From NCBI GenBank assembly GCA_030295235.1, contig AP026133.1:1178001-1242000 (forward strand): DNA of 64,000 nt. The letters run 5' to 3'. The DNA is from Fistulifera solaris (Eukaryota; Bacillariophyta; Bacillariophyceae; Naviculales; Stauroneidaceae). Positions 53,434 through 63,737 of this stretch are shown here, one piece after another (position 1 is the stretch's first letter; the number at the start of each line of letters is the position of its first letter). The notes beneath the pieces are model-generated. The model saw only the letters and a list, made by a program, of their open reading frames with translations, searched no databases and had not been told where the DNA came from. A program made the translations under genes and the position numbers.

Positions 53434-56099
53434 TTACGTAAAACCTAGCGAGTCCTCGTTGACATGAGCGTTGCGCCCTCGGAGTAAAGATTCGCTCAGT
53501 GCACGTGGTAACAGATCTTTTCGTGTAATGATACCGACAACTTGATTATTGTGATTGACGACACATAGAAACCGCAAGCCGAGAGTGCGGAACAACCGGT
53601 ACGTGCGTTGGATTGATGCCGTTTCATTGATTGTGTACGGCGCTGTATTCGCGTATGGGCGCAAATCCAACCAGCAGTTGCGATCCTGCTCGCGCAAGTG
53701 CACATCCGAAATTCTAGGATACCTGGGATATGCCTTTTCAATCGTATCCCATTGCACCAAGGGACTCAAACGGCGAGGACCCAATGTGTCTCCATCGTAG
53801 TCTCCTGAAATCACATCCGGCGAACCAAAAGCACGCCTTTGTAGCAGCGTACACAGCATGTAACGACTTGCTGTTCCGTACAAAGTCCCACCACTGGCCA
53901 TATCGACAATGGGGAATGTACCATGGCCGCACTGCTGTAACAAATCGTACACGACTCCTGCTCGTTCCACAGGACGAAGGCATTTAACCTCTGTCGACAT
54001 CACCTGGCCTGCAACAATCTCAGAGCGTTCGGCAATAGGCGGTACGTCGGGTTCAAGGAAAGGAATGTTTTTCAAGTGGATGTGGATGTCGTAAAGACCT
54101 TCATTAAACACATTACCCGTGAATCTGGCAGCCATGAGTGTCAACATAAGCGGCAGTACATACTGCATATCACCTGTCGCTTCCAAAAGGATTACCGTCA
54201 AGCTGATTGTCATGCGGGCCATTCCACCTAATACAGCGGCAGCTCCAATCAATGCGTATGTACCAGAGTCGGCAAAAGTCCCATTAGTATGGTCCAATTT
54301 GTGTAGCAAATGGCCAACCAGTCTCCCAAAAGCCGCCCCCGATAGAAGCGATGGCACGAACAAACCGGAGGGAACAGCAATACCATACGTAATTGTCGCC
54401 ATGGCAATGTAAGGAACGAAGAAAAAGAATAGTGCTCCCGAACTGAATGTTGACATGTCCGATGCACCCGCTTCTCGAAAGTGAAATAACTGTTTAATAG
54501 CAATGTCTGACTCAGTAAAAATCAAACTAGCCACTTCATTGTATTCCTTGCCCGGTACACAACGAAAGGGAACCAAGGCTTCTACTAGATTCTTCTCTTG
54601 GTTCGTCCAGTCCTGCATGTCGGTGGGCAGCTTCGTGCAGCGCCCCCACAGAACAGGCATTAAGAAACTGATGATAGAAACGCCCAGGCTTACACAAAGA
54701 ACTTCTACAAATCGTCTTGACTTGGATTTATTGACTTTCTTCATTCGCCAAATTGTCAAATGCTCGTTGGCTGCATTGAAGACGGCCCCGATCAATCCTC
54801 CCAAACATCCTACCATGGTAAAAAGGATCAACTCCCAAATTGAAAAATTGGATGCCTCTCTGCTAATGGAATTGAATTCTCCAAAGGAAAACATTTTTTC
54901 AATGTTCGCTTGTCCCCAAAGAGAATCGAAGTTTCGAATCCAAAAGAGTGTAGCAAGAGTGGTCATGGCACAGAAAAACGCACGCCTGAATCAAAACACA
55001 AGGAGACATGTTAGATTGCGATTTATGGATCGTATGCAAAACTGCGCGTTCTTTCTCACCAAGTCAATTTGGTACTAAAGTACGAAGAAGCCTCCTCGAG
55101 ACTGAAGAGCACGCCGCCGATCGGACTTCCGAAGGCACTGCAAACACCAGCGGCTGCACCGCAGGCTACAAAATCTCTTTTCTCTCGATCGTTTCGAAAG
55201 TCACTGAATTTGGAAAACGAAGTGTCTCGCCCAAAAAGAGTCGTCTTCCCTTGAGAAATACCCGCGGCGACAACGGAACCTGAATGAACCATGGGGCCTT
55301 CTTTTCCGACCGGCAAACCCGCAGCTACACTGAAGGTGACACCGATGACCTTACAAAAAAGCGTCTTGATCCGAACGACCCGAGGGATATCAATTCCGTT
55401 TAAAAAGCATTTTATTTCCGGAATACCGGAGCCTCCCGAAACAGGCTCAATCCAGACAAAGACGCTGGCAATGGCAGCAAACACCAACTGATAGAGAACA
55501 AAATAAAAGAATGCGGTAAAAAGACTCGGGGCCACGTTCTGATTCAAAGAGGAATGCGAGGCCGCACCGTCGGTCGTTGCATCATCATCAAATTGAAATA
55601 AATCTTGAGCCGTATCATGTGAGACACTACTTGATGGTACAGGAACAGTTAGATATTGATAAACGTGCTCGAACTTTCGCCTAGAGAGACTTCGACAAGC
55701 AATATTGGAAAGAATAGCAACAAGCGCTTGTACGACTCCTATAATGAACGTCAATACCCAGCGCATAAGCGAACGCTTCTTGCCAGTCGTCCACCAGTGT
55801 CCTCGATTGCGGAAATGCAATTGCGCCGTGTAGGCACGCCAGACTTCGCTTTCATCAGGCTCATAGTTGTGCGACTGAATCGTATTGTCTTCCACGAAGC
55901 TATTTCCTGTATCTCCACTGCCGCTGCCGTATCCGTCGCCTCGCAGTGAGGTTGCTCGAAAGCGCAATTGCTGACCTTGATCGTCGCTGTAGCCACTTTT
56001 TAAGCCATTTTCGAATAAATGACCGTTGCTCTCTTCAATAGAGAGACTGTCGTCATCATCGTACTCACCGCCGTTCACGGGAATGTTGTGATAGTCCAT
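53434..56099 (-). CDS. CLC-family chloride channel/H+ antiporter with C-terminal CBS domains (two exons)
   Basis: Moves chloride or nitrate across an endomembrane (vacuole, Golgi). Exon 1 (55060-56099) starts MDYHNIPVNGGEYDDDD. It carries the three filter regions in order: GSGIPEIKCFLNG, GKEGPMVHSGS (with the gating Glu) and, in exon 2, YGIAVPSGLFVPSLLSGAAF. The 74-bp intron (54986-55059) splits a Trp codon (TKLTW-RAFFC). The C-terminal 170 residues hold two CBS-like segments (GQVMSTEVKCLRPVERAGVV; LRFLCVVNHNNQVVGIITRK) that usually bind nucleotides. About 862 residues. I chose Met 56099 because the longer frame begins with a non-ATG codon. No frame breaks. Confidence 0.94.
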
Positions 56100-56505
56100 T
56101 GCTTTGTTCCGAATGAGACGCACCGTCAGAAACAAATGAACGAAGTTCTTTCAGACCGTAAGCGAGATTTTTCCTATCGCTCTTTCCTGTCGAAGCGCGC
56201 AGGTTCACGATTTGCTCGACAACAATATGATTCCCCCTGAAAATTGAACCTAGGATTAAAACGGCAGAGCATTATCATCCTCTTCGTCGCGGTGCGAAGT
56301 GCGAAGTGCGAACAAAACGCATTTCGGACGCCTGAATCATCATCATCCGTCACGCACAGCACGTCACCTCTTCTTGATACACTATAATGCGGTACCGGTA
56401 AGTCATTATACACGACCGGAAGACGTATAACGCATAACTAAGGGTTATACTTCTTGATAAATAATTTTAATTGTTTATATTCGACGCCGCTCCATCTGTT
56501 TCTCT
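56100..56505. other. Short intergenic region
   Basis: About 400 bp between the CLC gene and the P450 gene, both on the minus strand. GCGGTACCGGTAAG at 56390 belongs to the GGTACC motif group. No gene seen. Confidence 0.45.
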
Positions 56506-58084
56506 TTAAGTAGTCTTCTTTGTCAACTGGAACTCCACATTCCATGTGCAAATAGGGAGCCACACCTTCGTTTCCTTTACGACCGATAATTCATAGTTCT
56601 GGAATAGTCGAACCAAGAACACGCGCAACTCTAGCAGTGCGAAATGTTTTCCCAAACAAGAACGACTTCCACCACCGAAGATTGGATAATTGGCTCGACC
56701 TTGGGCTGGATCGACAATGTCGCGGGCTTCTTTGTGATTCCAAATGGTCGGATCATACAATTTGTGATCCTGAGGAAGAAATCGACGAAAATCGAACTCA
56801 AGAGGTCGATATTTGTACTCATTCGGGTCCGTCGCAGCCAAGTAAATGTTATAGAATATTGACGAATCCTTGGGGAACCTGAAATTCTTATAGACCAAGT
56901 CTTGTCGCGTACTGCGTGGGCCTGCAAGCACAGGCGGGTCTACCCTCAGAGTTTCCCAAATGATTGCGTTCAAAATTGGCGCGGACTTTAGCTTTTCCAT
57001 ATCGAGTGATGTCGACTTCGAGAAGAAATTGTTGATTTCTTCTTCGAGTGCAGCTCTAGCCTCCGCATGGTGCGCCAGATGATAAATCACGGACCCCATG
57101 GCACCGGTGGTCGTATCATGCCCCGCGAAAATCAAATTCAACAAGATATCTTTCAATTGAGATCGATCAAAACATAAACCTTCTTCACCGGAAGCATACA
57201 CACATCTCCCTATTACAGTATTCTGTGCTCGATCTGAACCTTCCGGATTCTCCTTTTCGAATTGATCAATTACTTGATCGATAGTGGTCAGAATGCGATC
57301 GCGTGCAGCCATGGCTTGATCAAACGGTGAACCTGGAACACGAACCGTACCCGTTAGAGAAATGAACCCACCCAGCCAGGTCTTGAAGTTGTCGTGAAAC
57401 GTGATGAGCATCTGTTCGTCAACCTTCCCAAAACTCGCAGCAAAAAAACAAACGAAGAGCAAACAGCTTGAAGACGTCGGAGGAAAGAGTTGAAGATGAT
57501 GATAATGCCGACCATTCATTTAGTTGTTCTTGTACTGTCACATCAACAACAACAAGATAGTTCTCTACAAAAGCGGGGCTAAACCAGGGCTGAAAGAATG
57601 ATCGAATTCTTCGATGTTGCTCCCCAAACACGTTCGCTATCGCACCCGGACCCAAAATCGCAGCGACACTGGAAGGCCACGCAGCTTCGACAAATCCTTT
57701 TCGCTCCATCTGGAATAACCAGTGCAAATCGTCTTGTTCTGACACGATGGTGGCGGTGAAGGGAATCGAAACGTGAAAGATCGATCCCCATTTCTTCTTT
57801 CGTTCCGCAGTGAATGCACCGAAATTCATCTTGTTGCCGATGACGAACCAGGGAACTTCACCCATTAAAGGTAGACCGTATCGACCAGGCGGTAAATGAC
57901 GCCGTTGAATAAGTAAAGTTATTTCTTGGAAGAAGCATATTGCCATAAGGACCCCAACGATGGCGCTCCAAGTTAGAAGAGTCCCACTGCTTTGCGCGCA
58001 AGAAAATGCGTAAACACATAGCGCTGAATAAAAGCCGCCTTTCCAGACATGCTCCTGAGCCATTTTGTAATAAGAGACGGACAT
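56506..58084 (-). CDS. Cytochrome P450 monooxygenase (one apparent frameshift)
   Basis: A microsomal-type haem monooxygenase of 525 residues; the substrate is unknown. An N-terminal membrane helix (WSAIVGVLMAICFFQEITLL) is followed by the Pro-rich hinge HLPPGRYGLPLMGE. The I-helix is LIFAGHDTTTGAM (oxygen activation), the ExxR motif is WETLRVDPPV, and the haem loop is FGGGSRSCLGKHFALLELRV with the thiolate Cys. The style of the PERF and haem regions is like the CYP26/CYP120/CYP85 clan, whose members act on retinoids, carotenoid pieces or sterols; this is only an impression. The frame changes in the T7 run at 57442-57448 on the coding strand. One T fewer joins FALRLFF to AASFGKVDEQ. Confidence 0.9.
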
Positions 58085-59088
58085 CGTTCGTAAAAAAAAA
58101 GGAAATGAGATGTTTATTATTACAGTAAACTACCAGGTAGCTTAATGCGTGCTTCAATGCTCATTATTGTTCGCATCTCATCATTCGAATAACGACGACG
58201 AATCATCATGAGAATGAGTGCGAAGTGCGAGAGAAAAAGGTACCGGTACCGGTACCAGGAACCGTACCGGGTACCGGTACCCGGTACCGGGGTTCTGTAC
58301 CAGTACGGTACTTGTAAGAAAGCAATGACGTCATCGCCGTTAATTCAGTGAAAAAATCAAAAGACCGCACTGGTACCGGTACCAATTACTACTTTATCCG
58401 TTATACCCTGGTACCTTGTACCTACATGAAATGGCCGCTCACATAAAAAACACGCTCGTTTTTTTGCATTCGACCTTTGCCATTGCTGAGACAAACCTTC
58501 TATTCTCTATGATCATTGCTGGCTTGACTTTGAAACATGAATCGACCAAACGAGCGTCACATCCAAGTGTGATGCGCCGCTTCTGGCCTGTACGCTGGTA
58601 TGTCGTAGAAGGGGAAAAGATATCTTCAGGTGCGTTTCGAGCTTCGCGGGTCGCTTCCGCGGAGCCACTCTAGGATGTTGCATGTGGCTTTTCTGAAGCA
58701 TAAACCCAATACTTTCAAATAATATATATCCCATATGCTAGGCTCATTCCCAGTACATGTCGACCGCTTCTACGGCTTCGCCGCCGCACAAAAACTCCCT
58801 CTTCGCCTCCTTGGGAAGCAAACGACGCGCGAGCCGGTCCTAAATGTTCGCTTCCCAGTGCCTAAATCGACTCCCACGACCGGAAACGACTAAAAAAATC
58901 CGTTTTTCTTTTGCTCGGAGACGTCTTTTCACAATAAGGAGTAATGAATACCATCATAGAAGGTACATGTTCGTCGGCAGTTTCACTGGTGGCTCGTTTT
59001 TGTCGTGTGAAAACGCAAAACGCAGCAACCGTTCGCAATCCACGACACTCACATCAAAGAAGCAACTCTTATCTTTTGTTTTATCATA
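58085..59088. other. Divergent intergenic region with a dense GGTACC cluster
   Basis: About 1 kb between the P450 (-) and the next gene (+). The part near 58236-58320 is almost entirely built of GGTACC, GGTACCGG and GTACC variants, and more follow near 58370-58420. No supported coding. Confidence 0.5.
58236..58320. repeat. GGTACC/ACCGGTACC-type simple repeat cluster
   Basis: At least ten overlapping or adjacent copies of GGTACC, CCGGTACC and AGTACGG in about 85 bp, each self-complementary, so the stretch can fold on itself extensively. Confidence 0.75.
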
Positions 59089-60150
59089 ATGAACGCATCA
59101 TCCCAGCTTATCCGAAGTCAACGAACGAAACGACGAATCGAACAGGCCACAGAGCCCCTGGCCAAGAAGCTAAAGCTTACTGTTGCTATCCTTCCGACGT
59201 TTGCCTTCTATTCTCGTCAAATGTACGATGCTCGTAGCCTTCCTCTTATTACCGGTCATCCAGAGAAAGCCCGGTGGGTATTCGAAATCGATCATCCTGT
59301 CGAAACTCTTCGTGTGCAGCACCCAGGAATGATTTATCTTCACGGCTATCGCAGTGAAGAGTTTCACATCATCGAGGGCGTTTCTGGAGGAACCGACGTT
59401 CCTTACATTGTGGCAACTTGTATGCCCTCCGGGGCGCCTGCTCCAGCGCACGTGTGGGTCAAGGACGCCACCCAGAAGACCCAAGTTTCTCGCATTGTTG
59501 AATTGAGCGAGTTGCCGTTGGAATGGGTTGCCATTGACAGTGATAAGCGAGTTTATGTGTTGCGACCCGTGCATCGCAGCCAACGCGGAAAGAGGGAAAC
59601 AGAGGTGGCATTGATAGAAGCGGCTTTGACTGGTGGTCAGGTAATTGTTCCTGGTCCAGTCGACTACGCTGCAAATCCGTTTTCCGACTTCATCTTTGAG
59701 GTTGCAAATGACGATCTATTTGTTGATGACTGTATTTGGGAGGACTGGTTGAAGAAGCTTCTGCCAAAACTGCAAGATGGGGGAGTCCAGTCCATGGAAG
59801 AATTCTGGACCTCGGGAGATGAAGCAATTTTTGACCGTGTCGTGACATACTGCACCAAGAAGTTTGTCAAGTTCTACAAAGAAGAGTTTGATGTTTCAAA
59901 GCAGCCAGTATTGCACAGTAGCATTGAAAAGGCGTTTTCGGTGCACAAAGCTAATCTGGAAGTTGAGCAACATCGTTTCGATTGTTTCCGTCCTTACTTT
60001 CACGACGTCAAAACGTACAAGATCTATCCCGAAAACGAAATGCTCAAAAAAGTCCTTTTTCGTGATGAATGCGATAAGCTTGCTTACGTCGAAGTAGCTG
60101 GAGTCTTTCCATGTTTTCTCACGCGTCATGAGCAACGATTACTAATGTAG
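59089..60150 (+). CDS. Hypothetical protein, unknown family
   Basis: A 353-residue intact single exon that I do not recognise. It has no signal peptide or membrane helix. The N-terminus is basic (SQLIRSQRTKRRIEQATEPL, AKKLKL), which could serve as a nuclear signal. The middle has beta-type segments (VYVLRPVHRSQRGKRETEVA, QVIVPGPVDYAAN). An acidic-aromatic stretch follows (DDLFVDDCIWEDWLKKLLPK), then a helical C-terminus. The balanced composition and length support a real gene. The ATG at 59089 is preceded by an A-rich leader (TATCATA). It ends shortly before the convergent phosphagen-kinase-like gene (about 90 bp gap). Confidence 0.65.
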   Translation: MNASSQLIRSQRTKRRIEQATEPLAKKLKLTVAILPTFAFYSRQMYDARSLPLITGHPEKARWVFEIDHPVETLRVQHPGMIYLHGYRSEEFHIIEGVSGGTDVPYIVATCMPSGAPAPAHVWVKDATQKTQVSRIVELSELPLEWVAIDSDKRVYVLRPVHRSQRGKRETEVALIEAALTGGQVIVPGPVDYAANPFSDFIFEVANDDLFVDDCIWEDWLKKLLPKLQDGGVQSMEEFWTSGDEAIFDRVVTYCTKKFVKFYKEEFDVSKQPVLHSSIEKAFSVHKANLEVEQHRFDCFRPYFHDVKTYKIYPENEMLKKVLFRDECDKLAYVEVAGVFPCFLTRHEQRLLM

Positions 60151-60241
60151 TACCCAAGTTGTTTAATGGATTCATCTTATAGTATTTAACACCTAAGAAG
60201 ACAGTTGCTTTAGCGTGTACGTTTCATTTACCATTAATTTT

Positions 60242-61699
60242 TTAGTTTCTATTCCCTTTCTTTTGCGCAATTACCTCTATGTCAATTTCTTCACCACTTT
60301 CTAGCCGTTTCTCCAGATCAATTAAAGTTCCCACTCCATCAATCATTAGATTGATTAGATCTACTTCCGTTTTCCCGAGGGCTTCCAAGTTGGCGATATC
60401 AAACATCCCAGTGTAAGTCTGACTCTGAAACTTCAAAGGGCGAGCTTCTAAGCGAAGACGACGCACCAAGTCATCAAATCCCGGCTTTTGGCCCAAGCGG
60501 ACCAGTTTGACGTATAAGCTGGCTCGGAGTGCTGTACCAATATCTACGGGAGATGCATTGAGGAAACCCAAGTTCGGGTCTTCAACGAAACTGTGCCCTC
60601 GATCGTTCAAGCTCTTTTCGAGACTTCGCACTGCCATCGACAGTCTCGTAAAGACACCCTGAACGTCGCCACCTTTGGCGTTGCTGATAATCCAGAGATG
60701 ATCTTGCGCGTTCACCCACATCATGATGTGCGGCAGATCATTCCACGAATCACAATAAATTCCCCGACCATCCGGCCAATCACGCCCCATACCCGTCGAA
60801 ATTGCAAATTCATCCGGATCGGCAAACAATAATTGTCGTTTCACCAAATCTTCATGTTGATTGTTGGACATTTCCATAAGTGGGACGTAAGAGCCCTGTG
60901 GCCAATCACGACTACAATCGCGCAGCAAACGTTCCACGGCGCGGCGTTCACTTCGACCAATGCAGGGAGCAAACTTAAAACCATCCAATGATCTCGCTAA
61001 ACGCATGCGCGTATACAAAATGTACGCTCCATCCAAGCGACGCTGTGAAAGTCCCTGTACATCCAAGTTCGTGCGGTGTCTTCTCAATCGCGCCCGATGC
61101 AGCGCTTTGTGATGAGCCTCAATGAGAGGCGAGAGTAACACGGAAAATGTTGTGTACGATTCTTTTTAATTGAAGAAATAAATTGTTTTTTTTTGTTTTG
61201 TGGTTTACAAAAGAAAGTGAGACATCGATGCCGTACATGATGGATTAAGAAAAAGTGCACGTACCACGTACCAGCATCTCCAGCGTAAACACCGGCTATT
61301 CCCCGCGGCGGACGAGCACCCCAAGGCAAAGCGATTCCTCCTTGAATAAGATCTTCCAGTTTGACTCCAGAGGCTGTTTGTTTATCTTTGAGTTCCTCGT
61401 AAACGTCCGGCGTCAGATACTTTTTCAGCAACGAGTTTGGCCCGTGGCGCGTTAAATTCGGGAAGGAATCACCATGATCGTACAAGTAATTATCCGTTTT
61501 CTTTCCGTTCGGTGTTTCATATGTTTGATTACCAGCAATTGTTTGCATAGTATGCTCCAAGGAAGAAGCAGGAGGTTGAGAAATCGTCTCACATTGTACA
61601 CGACGATCTTTTTTCTTGTTGTATCCAACATCCAACAGCCAAGGTGCTTCCCAGTGCACGAACTGACGCTGCAGCAATACGCGAGGCTAAAAAGGACAT
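60242..61699 (-). CDS. Mitochondrial phosphagen (arginine/creatine) kinase homologue lacking key catalytic residues (two exons, one apparent frameshift)
   Basis: The ATP:guanido phosphotransferase family stores phosphate on arginine, creatine or similar compounds. ATG 61699 gives MSFLASRIAAASVRALGSTL, a mitochondrial presequence. One A fewer in the A6 run (61609-61614) then continues into QEKDRRVQC and the rest of exon 1 (to 61272). The family start VYAGDA joins ESYTTF across a 110-bp intron (61162-61271); the corrected length gives the right phase. Conserved: LYTRMRLARSLDGF, ISNAKGGDV, DIGTALRAS. Altered: the reactive Cys in the CPxNLGT position is Ser (NASPVDIGT), and NEEDHLR reads NAQDHLW, losing the Glu pair and the Arg. 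An inactive or differently acting enzyme is likely. About 448 residues. Confidence 0.88.
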
Positions 61700-62156
61700 A
61701 CTATTGATTTAATTGTAAAAATGACGGTTGATGATTCGAGGAATGAATTAGCATTGAAATAAAGCATTTTTTGGTTGCGTCTTGTCGGTGTCGACGTAGT
61801 AAAAAGTGTAGCAGACACATTTTATGTCTGACGTCCGCTTGTGACAGCAGAAGAGTACTCTTCGAACTACAGTGAACAAACTATAATGCACTTCGTACCG
61901 GTTCTTAACATAATATTGTGACTTATGCTAAATGTCGCAGAGTGACGGACTCCTCGTCGAAAAAGTCCTCGCAAAATTTCATGCCAATACTGGTACTGTG
62001 GAACAAGCAGTCAAAATTTCATGCCAAGAAAAGCAATGCAAACATGCAAACACGCGTTCATTCGATGCATCCACAACAACGTGAAGAACCGTCATTGCAG
62101 TCGCAAATAATAACAACATCTCCTTCTATTCTCTGTTTGATTAACAACGTGCTACA
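61700..62156. other. Divergent intergenic region
   Basis: About 460 bp between divergent genes. ATATTATG/TTAAC-rich part near 61905. No coding supported; the open frame at 61918 overlaps the next gene in another frame. Confidence 0.45.
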
Positions 62157-63056
62157 ATGGCTCCAGGCTTTCCTCTCGCCGGTGACGATTCGGGAAACAA
62201 TGACGAGTGGACGACAAACCTTCGACTCGTCGCCGATTTCAAGAAAGCTAACGGTCATTCTAATGTACCGCGCATCGGAGCGACCGAGAAGCTGGGCAAA
62301 TGGGTCTTGGAACAGCGGCTTCGCGCGACAGAATTGCTGGATCTTCTGTATGATGGAGTTCCGGTGGATGGGCGATCCCGTGACAAACCGAAATATCCCA
62401 ACGGTACGCGGATGAGAAAGCTATTCTACTCCAACACAGAGCCGGGAAAAGCAGGGGAATATGGAGGGACGGTTGTGCAATTCGATACCGTAGAAGAAGA
62501 GGGCGGAGGCGCTGTACGGGCATACATGATTCATTATGATGACGGGGATCGCGAACACATGACGACAGGGGAACTAGACAAGTACGTTGATCCGCCGAAA
62601 ACCAAGAAGTCCGAGCGAAGCGAAGAAAAGGGGAACCTATCGAAGAAACTATCAAAGCCCAAGAGTGTTCGATTTGATGATCCCAATTCGAAGGGCGCGG
62701 CAAAGACGGTTGGTGCTTCGGCGCAGGTCCCCGGGAGTGCGAAAGAAAACAATGCTGTGCCTTCGAAAAGCAGCAAAACATTCCGGGATGAAGAAAAGGA
62801 GAACTGGTCTAAGCAAAGTAAGCGTCGGGGTACTTTGGATACAGATGCTACTGGTAAAGTTGTTGGTGTCTTGGACACTATTCCCGAAAACACTACTGCA
62901 CGTTTAGAGCGGGCCCATTGTGTCTCGTCAGTGAGCGCGGTAGCCCCAAACACTACGCCGTTGAAACGTAAGAAAAAGTCTAAGCGAAGTCAAGAAAACA
63001 TGGTCTTGTCGAACCGGTCGAATGGTCAGGACGCATCGGTTGAAGATCCTAGTTGA
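62157..63056 (+). CDS. HA-domain protein with Tudor/chromo-like segment, probably nuclear
   Basis: A 299-residue intact single exon. Residues about 15-60 (EWTTNLRLVADFKKANGHSN, VPRIGATEKLGKWVLEQR) match the helicase-associated (HA) domain pattern W-GH-VP-LG-WV-QR, a small helical module abundant in stramenopiles. Then comes a segment (GKAGEYGGTVVQFDTVE, AYMIHYDDGDREHM) like Tudor or PWWP-type chromatin readers (DDGDxE). The last half is Lys/Ser-rich, disordered and very basic, ending PLKRKKKSKRSQEN, a nuclear localisation signal. It probably binds chromatin or RNA; partners are unknown. Start ATG 62157 (CTACAATGGC). No frame problems. Confidence 0.78.
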   Translation: MAPGFPLAGDDSGNNDEWTTNLRLVADFKKANGHSNVPRIGATEKLGKWVLEQRLRATELLDLLYDGVPVDGRSRDKPKYPNGTRMRKLFYSNTEPGKAGEYGGTVVQFDTVEEEGGGAVRAYMIHYDDGDREHMTTGELDKYVDPPKTKKSERSEEKGNLSKKLSKPKSVRFDDPNSKGAAKTVGASAQVPGSAKENNAVPSKSSKTFRDEEKENWSKQSKRRGTLDTDATGKVVGVLDTIPENTTARLERAHCVSSVSAVAPNTTPLKRKKKSKRSQENMVLSNRSNGQDASVEDPS

Positions 63057-63737
63057 TGGGTGCACCACCAAATACTTCCGTTCCAAAGCGGACACGATCT
63101 ACCGCAAACCCTTTGTAATAGAGAACTTTTGAGTCCACTTATTGACTTATTCATGTATCTAGGCTTTTATATAACGTAGTGTGCCTTAGTCGAGGTTCAC
63201 TCCAGCAAGTAGCCATCAATCGTTTGATGTGCATGTGAGGATCCCTTGCAGGCGCCGCGTCTTCCTATAACGTTCAATGGTCACTTTAACAAAACTATGG
63301 CCAATCAAAGATGGATGAGTAGATTAGCACGAGTGTCGTTCAAAACTTGTTGAGTAATAAAATCCTTTTACGTAGGAAAAGTGAAGATGGATATGCATGC
63401 TTCGGACCTTTCTTGAAAGGTCTCGAGTGCGTCAATTCGCGCTCGCACTTCCAATCAGCTTTAATTGTTCTGCTTTCAACTTGTAATTCTGTTCGACCCT
63501 TCGGGCCGGCGAAACGAAGGCTTGTTTGTTTTTGAACCGTATCTTTATTCTTCTGAACACCATAAGAGTGAAATTTCTCAGGACGTGGCGGTACGTCTCT
63601 TCAATATCAGTTTCATTTTTTTCTGCCTTCAGCATGGTCCCTGTTGTTAACACAACTACAGGTCAACATTCCCCAATGTTCATACTCGGGCTTGGAGTAA
63701 CAGGAATATAAAATTCTGTCGAACTCTTTTTCTCTTT
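63057..63737. other. Convergent 3' intergenic region
   Basis: About 680 bp between converging genes. Short open frames on both strands lack support. Probably 3' UTRs. Confidence 0.45.

Noticed and set aside
63347-63711. Plus-strand short open frames near the right end
   Set aside because: Lie in a convergent 3' gap with no protein-like composition.
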